Source: an uncultured Bacteroidota bacterium (GTDB lineage: Bacteria; Bacteroidota; Bacteroidia; Chitinophagales; UBA8649). Taken from it: DNA of 42,038 nt. The number at the start of each line of letters is the position of its first letter. Within the stretch, counting starts at the first letter, position 1. Below are positions 1 to 9,477 of this stretch, piece after piece. The stretch spans positions 1 to 42,038 of the forward strand of contig CAKZQD010000016.1 in assembly GCA_937139485.1 (NCBI GenBank), written 5' to 3'. Both the position numbers and the translations under genes were made by a program. Under the pieces are notes generated by a model. The model saw nothing but the letters and a program-made list of their open reading frames with translations. It did no database searches and was not told where the DNA came from.

Positions 1-2
1 CT

Positions 3-446
3 TTAGCAAGCAATGCTTCTATTTGGAATTGGAATTTTGGAGATGGTAATACTTCTACTATGCAAAACCCAAGCAACATTTACCAAACTAACGGAACATA
101 TATAGTAAACTTAGAAGCTAAAAACGAAATAGGTTGTACTAAATCATTTTTAGATACATTAATAATAAGTAAAGAAATTTCTATAGTAGAAATTGATAAC
201 GAAATAAAAGCAAGTATATATCCAAACCCCAATAATGGTGAGTTTGTTTTTAAATACGAAGGCAAAAGTAAAAATTTAAACTTGAGTATTTTCTCTACTA
301 CTGGTCAATTAATATTTATTGAAGCTTATGATATTAATGATAAAATTACTATCGAATTTAATGATAAACAATTATCGAAAGGGCTTTACTTTTTAGAAAT
401 GAAAGACGACAAATTTACCAAAACAATGAAATTTATAGTAGAATGA
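3..446 (+). CDS. PKD-domain protein with C-terminal T9SS type A sorting domain (5' partial, runs off left edge)
   Basis: Frame of ORF 60..446 stays open to the left edge: LASNASIWNWNFGDGNTSTMQNPSNIYQTNGTYIVNLEAKNEIGC (PKD signature). C-terminus IYPNPNNGEFVF...GLYFLEMKDDKFTKTMKFIVE is typical of a Por/T9SS sorting domain. Confidence 0.85.
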   Translation, partial: LASNASIWNWNFGDGNTSTMQNPSNIYQTNGTYIVNLEAKNEIGCTKSFLDTLIISKEISIVEIDNEIKASIYPNPNNGEFVFKYEGKSKNLNLSIFSTTGQLIFIEAYDINDKITIEFNDKQLSKGLYFLEMKDDKFTKTMKFIVE

Positions 447-579
447 TTCTAAATAAATAAATATTTTTTAATAAAACAAAAGAGATTACGCAAGTAGTCT
501 CTTTTGTTTTCAATTAACTTTCAAAATACTTTCTAAATACTTATCTTCGCCATATATTTTTAACACCTAAACAGTATTT

Positions 580-2847
580 ATGGCATTTGATATCGATATG
601 ATAAAAAAGGTTTACGCTGATCTTCCTTCTAAAATAGAAGCAGCAAGAGCAGAATTAAAAAGACCTTTGACCCTTACAGAAAAGATTTTATACACGCATT
701 TACATTCAGAAAATCCTTTACAAAACTATGAAAGAGGAAATTCTTATGTAGACTTTGCTCCAGACAGAGTAGCTATGCAAGATGCTACGGCACAGATGGC
801 ACTTTTGCAATTTATGCAAGCTGGAAAGAAAAAAGTTGCTGTACCAACTACTGCACACGCAGATCACTTGATACAAGCCAGAATGGGCGCAAGCAAAGAT
901 TTGCAAGATTCTATAAACTTAAACAATGAAGTATTTAACTTCTTAGGTTCTGTTTGTAACAAATATGGTATAGGATTTTGGAAACCAGGAGCTGGAATTA
1001 TTCACCAAGTAGTATTAGAAAACTATGCTTTCCCTGGTGGAATGATGATAGGAACAGATTCTCATACAGTAAACGCTGGAGGTTTGGGAATGATTGCCAT
1101 AGGTGTTGGTGGTGCTGATGCAGTTGATGTTATGGCTGATATGCCTTGGGAATTGAAAATGCCAAAACTGATTGGTGTTAAATTGACAGGAAAATTGAGC
1201 GGTTGGTCTTCTCCAAAGGATGTCATTCTTAAAGTAGCAGGAATTTTAACTGCGAAAGGTGGAACTGATGCTGTTGTTGAATATTTTGGTGAAGGTGCTA
1301 TTAGTATGTCGGCAACAGGAAAAGGAACGATTTGTAATATGGGTGCTGAAATAGGTGCTACAACATCTACTTTTGGATATGACGATAGTATGGAAAGATA
1401 CTTGAGAGCAACAGACAGAAATGACGTAGCAGATGCAGCTAACACAGTAAGAGAGCACTTAACTGGAGATGATGAAGTTTATGCAAATCCAGAGCAATAT
1501 TTTGACCAAGTAATAGAAATAGACTTAAATACATTATTGCCACACTTAAATGGACCATTTACGCCAGATTTAGCTACAGTTGTTGGTACAATGACGGAAA
1601 AAGCTGAAGCTAACGACTGGCCACTTGATGTAGAATGGGGATTGATTGGTTCTTGTACAAACTCTTCTTATGAAGATTTAAGTAGAGCGGCTTCTATTGC
1701 AAAACAAGCGGTAGATAAAGGCTTAGTTACTAAAGCAAAATTTGGAATTAACCCAGGTTCTGAGCAAGTAAGATATACTGCTGAAAGAGATGGTTTATTA
1801 GGAATATTTGAAGACTTAGATGCTACGATATTTACTAACGCTTGTGGTCCTTGTATAGGTCAGTGGGCGAGATATAAAGATCCAAAAAATGCTCCAAAAA
1901 ACAGTATAGTTCACTCTTTTAATAGAAACTTTGCAAAAAGAGCAGACGGAAATCCAAATACACACGCATTTGTAACTTCACCAGAATTGGTTGCTGCAAT
2001 AGCAATTTCTGGTCGTTTAGATTTTAACCCGCTTACAGATACTTTAACAAACGATAAAGGAGAACAAGTAAAACTTGACGAACCAACAGGTTTTGAATTA
2101 CCTCCAAAAGGATTTGATGTAGCAGACAATGGTTTTCAAGCGCCAGCAGCAGATGGAAGTAATGTAGAAGTAGATGTAAAATCTGATTCTGATCGTTTAC
2201 AATTATTAACGCCATTTGCGCCTTGGGAAGGAACAGACCTTAAAGGAATGAAACTTTTAATTAAAGCTTTTGGCAAGTGTACTACAGATCATATTTCTAT
2301 GGCTGGACCTTGGTTGAAATACAGAGGACACTTAGATAATATTTCTAACAACTGTTTAATTGGTGCTGTAAATGCTTTCAATAAAGAAACTGATACGGTA
2401 AAAAATCAGTTAACTGGAGAATACGGCCCAGTACCAGCAACTGCAAGAGCATACAAAGCAGCAGGAATTGGATCAGTTGTATTTGGAGACGAAAACTATG
2501 GCGAAGGTTCTTCTAGAGAGCACGCAGCAATGGAGCCAAGATTTTTAGGTGTAAGAGCTGTAATTGTAAAATCTTTTGCAAGAATACACGAAACCAACTT
2601 GAAAAAACAAGGAATGTTAGGACTTACATTTGTAAACAAAGCAGACTACGATAAAGTGCAAGAAGATGATTCTATTGATATTTTAGGATTGACAGAATTT
2701 GCTCCAAAGAAAAACTTAACAGTAGTTTTAAACCACAAAGATGGTTCTACAGACAAATTTGAAGTAGCACATACTTATAACGCAGCTCAAATTGAGTGGT
2801 TTAAAGAAGGAAGTGCCTTGAATTTGATTAAGAAGCAGAATGCTTAG
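580..2847 (+). CDS. aconitate hydratase (mitochondrial-type)
   Basis: 755 aa; contains [74 protein letters not shown]. Confidence 0.96.
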   Translation: MAFDIDMIKKVYADLPSKIEAARAELKRPLTLTEKILYTHLHSENPLQNYERGNSYVDFAPDRVAMQDATAQMALLQFMQAGKKKVAVPTTAHADHLIQARMGASKDLQDSINLNNEVFNFLGSVCNKYGIGFWKPGAGIIHQVVLENYAFPGGMMIGTDSHTVNAGGLGMIAIGVGGADAVDVMADMPWELKMPKLIGVKLTGKLSGWSSPKDVILKVAGILTAKGGTDAVVEYFGEGAISMSATGKGTICNMGAEIGATTSTFGYDDSMERYLRATDRNDVADAANTVREHLTGDDEVYANPEQYFDQVIEIDLNTLLPHLNGPFTPDLATVVGTMTEKAEANDWPLDVEWGLIGSCTNSSYEDLSRAASIAKQAVDKGLVTKAKFGINPGSEQVRYTAERDGLLGIFEDLDATIFTNACGPCIGQWARYKDPKNAPKNSIVHSFNRNFAKRADGNPNTHAFVTSPELVAAIAISGRLDFNPLTDTLTNDKGEQVKLDEPTGFELPPKGFDVADNGFQAPAADGSNVEVDVKSDSDRLQLLTPFAPWEGTDLKGMKLLIKAFGKCTTDHISMAGPWLKYRGHLDNISNNCLIGAVNAFNKETDTVKNQLTGEYGPVPATARAYKAAGIGSVVFGDENYGEGSSREHAAMEPRFLGVRAVIVKSFARIHETNLKKQGMLGLTFVNKADYDKVQEDDSIDILGLTEFAPKKNLTVVLNHKDGSTDKFEVAHTYNAAQIEWFKEGSALNLIKKQNA

Positions 2848-2901
2848 ATTGGCGGCTGGCTTTTAGCTTTTGGCTTTTGGCGGCTTTCGCATTAATATTT
2901 G

Positions 2902-2934
2902 AAATCCCAAATCGTTTGATTTGGGATTTTTTTT
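2902..2934 (+). terminator. Rho-independent terminator-like hairpin downstream of aconitase
   Basis: AAATCCCAAATC-gttt-GATTTGGGATTT perfect 12-bp stem followed by T-tract. Confidence 0.8.
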
Positions 2935-2943
2935 ATCAATTTT

Positions 2944-2990
2944 CCCCGTCTTTGCGATTGCGCCAGATCGCAAGAAGCAATCTGTTGGCC
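2944..2990. repeat. candidate dispersed intergenic repeat
   Basis: CCCCGTCTTTGCGATTGCGCCAGATCGCAAGAAGCAATCTGTTGGCCTG: locally GC-rich, internal arms GATTGC/GCAATC and TTGCGAT/ATCGCAA; resembles intergenic repeats common in Bacteroidota. Confidence 0.4.
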
Positions 2991-3100
2991 TGAAAACGTA
3001 TTTTAAATTATAAAGCTGAGTTGCATTCCGTATTCCGATGTTTTTGGAAAAGTTACGAAAAAATTGTATTTGAATGTCACTCAAAATCAAATAAAGTATT

Positions 3101-4609
3101 TAGGGCTTGCAGATTTTTCTAATCATAAAATTTAAGATTAAAAAAAATATTTTTGATTTTTTAGAGTAAAATATTGTTTTTCATCTAAGAAATAGTTTTT
3201 TAAAAAAAACATAGTTATATATTGCTATGCGATATGTTTTAATTAGATATTTTGCTATAAAGCATAAAAAAATAGCAGACTTGTCCGCTATTTTTAATAA
3301 ACTTACAATATTCATTACAAAAAAAATAGCTGCAATCCAGCTTTCTGATGTTGCTTTTGTCTTCGCTCTAATTTTTTTTAGACCATATTTATTTTTTGCT
3401 TATCCAAACTTTTCACCTATTAGATTTCTTTGGTTTTGTTCCTTTTTCTTTTTTCTTTTTTTGATAAGCTGTCTGTTCTATTTTTTTTCAGTATTCCTAG
3501 TGGAGATATTACTATTCTAATTTCCTTTTCTTTGTGCTATTTTCTATTTTTTCGGTTTAGATATAATTTGTCCGCTAACAATAATTCTGGGAAAAGACCA
3601 TAAGTTTTCTTGTACATTTCTAGTTGTAAAACCATATCTGTTGTCTCATTAAAATTGTCCCAACTTATACGTTCCACTCTACTCATTCCACCACTTTCGC
3701 TAGCACTTATTTTTGCTCCAAACTCTACAGAATGACAATCTTTTCCTCTTATTATTGAACGAATATATGGCTGGCAAATGTTTACTATTCTGTCTGCCGT
3801 GCTATGCTTTTTTGTGTCATACAGCTCCTTTTGCTGTCTGTACAATTCTTGTATTATCCAATACCGGTTTTGTGTTTTTTTGTTTAGCAGAAATACATAT
3901 CTATTTTCATAATGTTTAAACATTCCTATTGAAACCTTTTGAGGTGCTTCTGTTTTTAAAACGTCTAATAAATTTTCTATACTTCCAATGTTTCGTTTTA
4001 AGTAATTGAGTTGTTCCTTATAAATTTTCTAATCTTTTTTTTGTTTTTCTTTCTTTTTTTTGAAAAGTTTAAACTTAGTTTTTTTGCATCTCGTCTATAG
4101 GTTCTTGGTTTTTTGCTTAGTTTGCTTTGTGAATAGAGTGTATCTATTATTTTTTCAGTTTCTACTTTTGCTTTACTTAATAAACCAGCATCGGTTGGGT
4201 AAGATATATTCTAATCTGCTACACTAGCATCAATTTTTAGTGTGCCTTTTTTTTGTTTTAAATTGCTTACTTGTTGCTCTTTTTTTGATTTAAAATATCG
4301 GCTTTTTTTATTATTTCTTCATTCCAACTATCAAAAGCTATTGCGCCCATTCTTCTGCGAATATCTACAAATACTGTGTGGCAAAATGGCTTCTTTTTTT
4401 TGAAAACTTTTTAAACCACAAAAGTATTGCAAGTAAATATTTTCGCTTATCATATCTACTGTTCCTCTGTCATCAAGTCCAAAGTTTATTCATCTAAATT
4501 ACATATATATATATATGCACTTTGCAGTCCTTTTTTTCAACTTGCAAACAATTAATTTATTGATAAACAATGCTTTACACTTTATTTATAAGAAAAACTG
4601 CAAGCCCTA
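3101..4609 (-). mobile_element. decayed IS5/IS1182-like insertion sequence
   Basis: Imperfect terminal inverted repeats: TAGGGCTTGCAGATTTTTCT (3101-3120) versus AGAAAAACTGCAAGCCCTA (4591-4609), sharing TAGGGCTTGCAG. They enclose transposase remnants on the minus strand. Confidence 0.8.
3230..4500 (-). pseudogene. DDE transposase (IS5/IS1182-like) with frameshifts and internal stops
   Basis: Minus-strand fragments in several frames: FGLDDRGTVDMISENIYLQYFCGLKSFQ; FVDIRRRMGAIAFDSWNEEIIKKADIL; GTLKIDASVAD*NISYPTDAGLLSKAKVETEKIIDTLY; KKPRTYRRDAKKLSLNFSKKRKKNKK; IRGKDCHSVEFGAKISAS...RVERISWDNFNETTDM...YGLFPELLLADKLYLNRKNRK*; GEKFG*AKNKYGLKKIRAKTKATSESWIAAIFFVMNI. Confidence 0.88.
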
Positions 4610-4914
4610 CTTAAGTATTTATGTGGGTAAAGTTCTCTGTATGCTTGTAAAACCGTATCTAATTCGAAAGACTCAAAATCTATACGCTCGTCTTCAAAAT
4701 TTATGTTAACAATAGCTTCTTTCTCAATACCACTTTTCAAAAGCTTATGCATTGTTTGCATCAATAAATAGGTTTTGACAGACCTTCGAACACCAGTAAG
4801 ACTTATTATTTTTGTACAATGAATAGGCAAATCAATATCACGAAACTTTATTACACTAAAATCTCTATTCTGATTATCTATAATTATCTCTTGAACTATT
4901 TTCTTCCGTTTCAC
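4610..4914 (-). pseudogene. N-terminal fragment of COG1373-like AAA/DUF4143-type ATPase, truncated by the IS
   Basis: KRKKIVQEIIIDNQNRDFSVIKFRDIDLPIHCTKIISLTGVRRSVKTYLLMQTMHKLLKSGIEKEAIVNINFEDERIDFESFELDTVLQAYRELYPHKYLS, then reads into the IS end. Likely GTG start at 4914. Confidence 0.75.
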
Positions 4915-4934
4915 AAGGTCAAAATACAAATATT

Positions 4935-4949
4935 TCCTTATTAAAAGGA
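4935..4949. promoter_or_regulatory. palindromic operator-like site A1
   Basis: TCCTTATTAAAAGGA, just upstream of the truncated ATPase gene. Confidence 0.55.
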
Positions 4950-4998
4950 TAAACACATAACATCTATCACTTTTAAAGAGCCATTTTCACAATAACTG

Positions 4999-5013
4999 TC
5001 CTTTTTAAAAGGA
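4999..5013. promoter_or_regulatory. palindromic operator-like site A3
   Basis: TCCTTTTTAAAAGGA, exactly 64 bp (2 x 32) from 4935. A degenerate copy (TCACTTTTAAAGAGC) lies at the midpoint, 4967. Confidence 0.55.
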
Positions 5014-5199
5014 AAATTTATACAAATAAATATAAATTGAATTTAATTGGCATAAATTTACACTACAAAGCACCTAAAAACAGATCACATCTCAAAAATT
5101 ATCAATTTTTACATCAATATTAATTTTTGACCGAAAAATAACTCGTCTTAATTCATTGTAAATCAACAAAATACAAAAATAAAAAGTATTTTCAGATAA

Positions 5200-5228
5200 T
5201 TTAGGAATCTAAATCCTAAAATATCGAC
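5200..5228 (+). repeat. operator-like repeat unit B1
   Basis: TTTAGGA-ATCTAAA-TCCTAAA followed by ATATCGAC. Confidence 0.75.
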
Positions 5229-5231
5229 TTT

Positions 5232-5260
5232 TTTAGGAATTGTAATCCTAAAATATCGAC
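5232..5260 (+). repeat. operator-like repeat unit B2
   Basis: TTTAGGA-ATTGTAA-TCCTAAA followed by ATATCGAC, exactly 32 bp after B1. A third half-site TATAGGA lies at 5264-5270, again 32 bp on. Confidence 0.75.
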
Positions 5261-5278
5261 AATTATAGGAAAATGTTG

Positions 5279-5286
5279 TATATTTG
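5279..5286 (+). promoter_or_regulatory. Bacteroidota -7 promoter element candidate
   Basis: TATATTTG matches TAnnTTTG, 20 bp upstream of ATG 5306. Confidence 0.5.
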
Positions 5287-5305
5287 TGCTAGTAAACCAG
5301 CAAAT

Positions 5306-6535
5306 ATGCAGTACAGAACACTATATAGCAAGCTAGAAAAACACCTCCAGCACAAAACATACACCATTTTAACAGGAGCAAGACAAGTAGGAAAAACATC
5401 ACTACTCAAAAAACTGTACTATAAATTAAAAGATGAAAGTGAAATAGTACATTTCATTAATTTAGAAAGTAAAGAAATACTTAAACTACTAGATGAAAGA
5501 CCAGACAATGTTTTTAATCTAATAAACATTATTCCAAAAAAAAGACTTGAAGGAAAAACCGATAAAAGAATCTATTTTTTAATAGACGAAATACAGTATT
5601 TAAAAGATCCGACTAATTTTTTGAAATATCTGTATGATGAATACGAATACAACGTAAAAATAATAGCTACGGGAAGTAGTGCGTTTTATATAGATAATAA
5701 ATTTAGCGACTCGCTGGCTGGTAGAAAAAGAATTTTTCAGTTATATCCACTTTCATTTAATGAGTTTTTAGAATTTAAAAATCATCAAGAAATAAATGAA
5801 GAAATTGGAAATATAGTTAGTGAGCCAAACTATCATTCACAATATGGTTTAAATATAAACAAACTATTTAACGAATATTTAGTATTTGGTGGCTACCCAG
5901 AAATAGTACTTGAAAAAGATTTTGAAGAAAAAAAATGGCTCCTAAATGAACTCAAAAATTCTTACTTGAGGAAAGATATTACAGATGCAGGAATAGAAAA
6001 AGAGCATAAATTTATGATGATGGTAAAAATATATGCCAGTCAGATTGGAAATATTGTAAACAAAAACGAAATTGCAAATACAATAGGTTTGGATAACAAA
6101 ACAGTAGAAAAATATTCGCACGTTTTAGAAAAAAGTTTTCATATAGACTTACTAAAACCATATTATAGAAATGTAAGAAAAGAACTTACTAAAATGCCAA
6201 AATTATTTTTTAATGATGTGGGTTTGCGAAATGCAATTTTAAATAAATTTGAATTTCCATTTTATAGAGACGATAAAGGAGCACTTTTAGAAAACTTTAT
6301 TTATAACCAACTACGGCACAAACACGACCCATACAGTATAAAATACTGGCGTACAACAGAGCAAAACGAAGTAGATTTTGTAATAGAAGAAAGCTTTGAA
6401 CAAGGCTATGCGCTTGAAGTAAAATGGAAATGCGAGAATTTTTCAAATAAGAAATACAAAAAATTTGAAAACGCATATCCAAATTTTCCATTATCTTGTT
6501 TAGATAGTACCAATAAAGAGATTTTGATTTATTGA
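5306..6535 (+). CDS. COG1373-type AAA ATPase with DUF4143-like C-terminal region
   Basis: Walker A GARQVGKTSLL, Walker B IYFLIDEIQYL, GSSAFYI, LAGRKRIFQLYPLSFNEF, C-terminal YWRTTEQNEVDFVIEE. In-frame ATG 5306 preferred over 5273 because 5273 lies upstream of the -7-like element. Confidence 0.9.
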   Translation: MQYRTLYSKLEKHLQHKTYTILTGARQVGKTSLLKKLYYKLKDESEIVHFINLESKEILKLLDERPDNVFNLINIIPKKRLEGKTDKRIYFLIDEIQYLKDPTNFLKYLYDEYEYNVKIIATGSSAFYIDNKFSDSLAGRKRIFQLYPLSFNEFLEFKNHQEINEEIGNIVSEPNYHSQYGLNINKLFNEYLVFGGYPEIVLEKDFEEKKWLLNELKNSYLRKDITDAGIEKEHKFMMMVKIYASQIGNIVNKNEIANTIGLDNKTVEKYSHVLEKSFHIDLLKPYYRNVRKELTKMPKLFFNDVGLRNAILNKFEFPFYRDDKGALLENFIYNQLRHKHDPYSIKYWRTTEQNEVDFVIEESFEQGYALEVKWKCENFSNKKYKKFENAYPNFPLSCLDSTNKEILIY

Positions 6536-6650
6536 GAAAGCTTTTGTCTTAAATTTAAGCAATAAATATTAGATTTATAAATATACAATAACTATTTAAA
6601 TAAACTTTAGCCTAAAATTTAAAAACTTAATTTTACATAAACAACAAAAA

Positions 6651-7844
6651 ATGAAACTCCAAAAACCCTTCACACTTCCTTGCGGAGCAATAATACCAAA
6701 CAGAATGGCAAAATCTGCTATGTCTGAAAACATGGCTACTAAAAATCATCAACCAAATAAAGCTTTAAATACTTTGTATAAAACTTGGACAGATGGCGGA
6801 ATTGGACTTTGTATTACTGGAAATGTTTTGATAGATAGAAAGCATTTGAACGGAGAATTTAATGTAGTTTTTGATGAGCAAAGCGATATGCAAGCCATAA
6901 AAAAATGGGCTTCGTGTGCAAAAGGATCCAATCAACATCTTTGGGTTCAAATAAACCATCCAGGTAGGCAACCAATTCCTTTTTCAAAGCAAAAACCTGT
7001 AGCGCCTTCTGCCATAAGAGTAAATATAATGAATGAACGTGTTTTTCAAACACCAAAAGCACTTACAGAACCAGAAATTGTAGAAATTATAGAAAAATTT
7101 GGTCAAGCAGCTTCAATATCTAAAGAAGCTGGCTTTACTGGTGTGCAAATTCACGCTGCACACGGGTATTTGGTGAGTCAATTTTTGTCGCCGCTTTCAA
7201 ATATACGAGAAGATAAATGGGGCGGAAGTCTTGAAAACAGAGCACGTTTTCTAATTGAAATTTATAAAAAAATTAGAAATATTGTTGGTAAGGATTTTCC
7301 TATTGGTGTTAAACTAAATTCGGCAGATTTTCAGAAAGGTGGAATTACTGAAGAAGAATCTATGCAAGTAATAGATATGCTAGAAACAATAGGAATAGAC
7401 CTAATAGAAGTTTCTGGAGGAACCTACGAGCGACCAAAAATGATGGGAAGCAAACAAAAAAACAGCACAAAAAAACGTGAAGCCTATTTTATAGACTTTG
7501 TACAGAAAGTAAGAAAACAAACTAAAGTACCTTTGATGCTTACTGGCGGAATTAGAAATATTGATTTTATGGAGCAATGTCTTGAAGAAAATCAACTCGA
7601 TTTTATAGGAATAGCACGTCCGTATGCTTTAGAACCAAACTTAGCCAATGATATTTTTGAAGGGAAGACTAAAAGTTTAGAACATTTAAATTCAAACCTT
7701 AATGGAGCATTAGATATTTCTGTTCACGAAAAATATTTAGCGGATATTGCTTCGGGTAAAAAACCTAAAATTCTGAAAGGTTTTTCACTTAAACTGTTTA
7801 TGCTTAAAAACTTCTTTCATTTACTGAAAGGTGGAAATAAGTAA
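6651..7844 (+). CDS. NADH:flavin oxidoreductase (old yellow enzyme family)
   Basis: 397 aa; QINHPGRQ, GFTGVQIHAAHGYLVSQFLSPLSNIREDKWGGSLENRARFLIEI, DFIGIARPYALEP. Confidence 0.93.
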   Translation: MKLQKPFTLPCGAIIPNRMAKSAMSENMATKNHQPNKALNTLYKTWTDGGIGLCITGNVLIDRKHLNGEFNVVFDEQSDMQAIKKWASCAKGSNQHLWVQINHPGRQPIPFSKQKPVAPSAIRVNIMNERVFQTPKALTEPEIVEIIEKFGQAASISKEAGFTGVQIHAAHGYLVSQFLSPLSNIREDKWGGSLENRARFLIEIYKKIRNIVGKDFPIGVKLNSADFQKGGITEEESMQVIDMLETIGIDLIEVSGGTYERPKMMGSKQKNSTKKREAYFIDFVQKVRKQTKVPLMLTGGIRNIDFMEQCLEENQLDFIGIARPYALEPNLANDIFEGKTKSLEHLNSNLNGALDISVHEKYLADIASGKKPKILKGFSLKLFMLKNFFHLLKGGNK

Positions 7845-7845
7845 A

Positions 7846-8430
7846 ATGAGTTATAAAAATATTTCTAAAATTCTCAGTTTAATAATTCTAAGCTATTTGG
7901 CTTTTAATGCTTTTAAAATTTATCAATTCTCAAAATTAAATACTCAAGAGAAAGCAAAAGTTGCAATAGTACTTGGTGCAGGAACAAACAATGGAAAACC
8001 AACAGCAGTTTTTAAAGAACGAATAAAACATAGCATAAAACTTTACCAAGAAAATCGTATTGAGAAAATAATATTTACGGGCGGTTTTGGAAAAGGCGAA
8101 ACAATTTCTGATAGCCAAGCTGCAAAAAATTATGCTATAAAAAATAATGTTCCAAAAGAAGCTATTTTAATTGAAGAAAAATCAAAATACACGATAGAAA
8201 ACTTAGCTGAAGCAAAATCAATAATGGATTCACTAAAGTTTGAATCTGCTTTGCTTGTTTCAGATCCTTTACACATGAAAAGGTCTATTTCTTTGGCTCA
8301 AAAAATGAAAATCACTTGCTTCTCATCTCCTACTGAAACATCTATGTATAAATCAAGAAAAACAAAATTGCAGTTTTTAATTTACGAAACTTTTTACTTC
8401 ACACTTGGAAAAATTTCTGGTAGGAATTAA
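7846..8430 (+). CDS. YdcF/SanA-like DUF218 domain membrane protein
   Basis: N-terminal TM then AIVLGAGTNNGKPTAVFKERIKHSIKLYQENRIEKIIFTGG...AILIEEKSKYTIENLAEAKSIM...LLVSDPLHMKRS. In-frame ATG 7846 directly after the upstream gene. Confidence 0.88.
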   Translation: MSYKNISKILSLIILSYLAFNAFKIYQFSKLNTQEKAKVAIVLGAGTNNGKPTAVFKERIKHSIKLYQENRIEKIIFTGGFGKGETISDSQAAKNYAIKNNVPKEAILIEEKSKYTIENLAEAKSIMDSLKFESALLVSDPLHMKRSISLAQKMKITCFSSPTETSMYKSRKTKLQFLIYETFYFTLGKISGRN

Positions 8431-8465
8431 AACCTTTATCAAAATATTATTTAGTAAAATTCGTT

Positions 8466-9446
8466 TTGTCTAAAATGAATAAATTTATCAAAGCTTTATC
8501 TTTCATTTTTATAGTTTCTACACTAATTATGTTAGCTGGTAGAAACCATCTAATACTTGGAACTTTTTTAATAATAAGTCGCTACTTACTTATTTTAATA
8601 TTCGTAATTTTGATTTATCAATCTATAAAAAAAGAATTCTTTAAAATCAAGAAATATCTTGTAATTACAATTGGTTTACTATTCATAGAATCTGCTTATG
8701 TTAAATTTAATACAGCAAATTTTAACTTAAATACAAAGTCAGCTAATAAGCAAAAACTAAGTATTATTAGTTATAATATATACTTTAAAAATAAAAATCG
8801 AAGATCTTCTTTAAATTTAATCAAATCAAAAAAAGCTGATATTGTTTTTTTACAAGAAGTTACTCCAAAATGGAATAACAGCTTGAATGCCAATCTAAAT
8901 TATCCACATAAAATTACAAAAGCACTTAATGGAACGCATGGTATTTCCGTATATGCGAAGCATCCTATAAAATTAATACAATACATCAACAATGATTATG
9001 GCTTACCAATAGCACAAATAATTGAATTAAATATTAAAGGGAAAAATATACTACTTTGCAATACTCATTTAGCTTCGCCTGCAAAAGCAGTTGAGAATCC
9101 AGAATACTTTTTGACTTATTATTTTGAAAATTATAAACAGCGTAAAAAACAATACAATAAAATAGAAAGCTACATTAATTCTATAGAAAATAATTATGCA
9201 GAAATTTTATTTATTGGAGATTTAAATACTACAGAATACGAACCCCTTTTTAGAGATATAATGTATGACTGGCAAAATACTTCAAAAAATTTCTTCTCTA
9301 AAAGTTTTCCAAATTCTAGTAAACTAGACCCTGTAATAAACTTAGATTACATACTATTTAGAAAAAAAGCTGAGATTGTACAATATGAAGTTTTGAAAGG
9401 AGGAAGTTCAGATCATTCAGCTATTTATTCTGAAATTCAGTTTTAA
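8466..9446 (+). CDS. endonuclease/exonuclease/phosphatase family protein with N-terminal TM segments
   Basis: ISYNIYFKNKNR, IVFLQEVTPKW, LCNTHLASP, FIGDLNTTEYEPLF, GGSSDHSAIYSEI. Confidence 0.9.
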   Translation: MSKMNKFIKALSFIFIVSTLIMLAGRNHLILGTFLIISRYLLILIFVILIYQSIKKEFFKIKKYLVITIGLLFIESAYVKFNTANFNLNTKSANKQKLSIISYNIYFKNKNRRSSLNLIKSKKADIVFLQEVTPKWNNSLNANLNYPHKITKALNGTHGISVYAKHPIKLIQYINNDYGLPIAQIIELNIKGKNILLCNTHLASPAKAVENPEYFLTYYFENYKQRKKQYNKIESYINSIENNYAEILFIGDLNTTEYEPLFRDIMYDWQNTSKNFFSKSFPNSSKLDPVINLDYILFRKKAEIVQYEVLKGGSSDHSAIYSEIQF

Positions 9447-9477
9447 AGCTTAAATTTACTTCCAAACAAAAAACAAT

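Noticed and set aside
718-2215. Five minus-strand ORFs inside aconitase
   Set aside because: Antisense to a strongly conserved gene; no recognisable protein features.
3227-3520. Plus-strand 97-aa ORF, and 3713..3919 plus ORF
   Set aside because: Antisense to the transposase remnant; phenylalanine-rich composition follows from poly-A on the coding strand.
4015-4070. A-rich slippery stretch in the transposase as programmed frameshift
   Set aside because: Several other frameshifts and in-frame stops exist, so simple decay explains it better.
3230-4500. TAA/TAG at glutamine positions as stop-codon reassignment
   Set aside because: All neighbouring intact genes end at TAA/TAG/TGA normally; the effect is limited to the pseudogene.
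5200-5270. 32-bp spaced repeats as a CRISPR array
   Set aside because: Only 2-3 units, no unique spacers of normal size, palindromic cores overlap a promoter, no cas genes.
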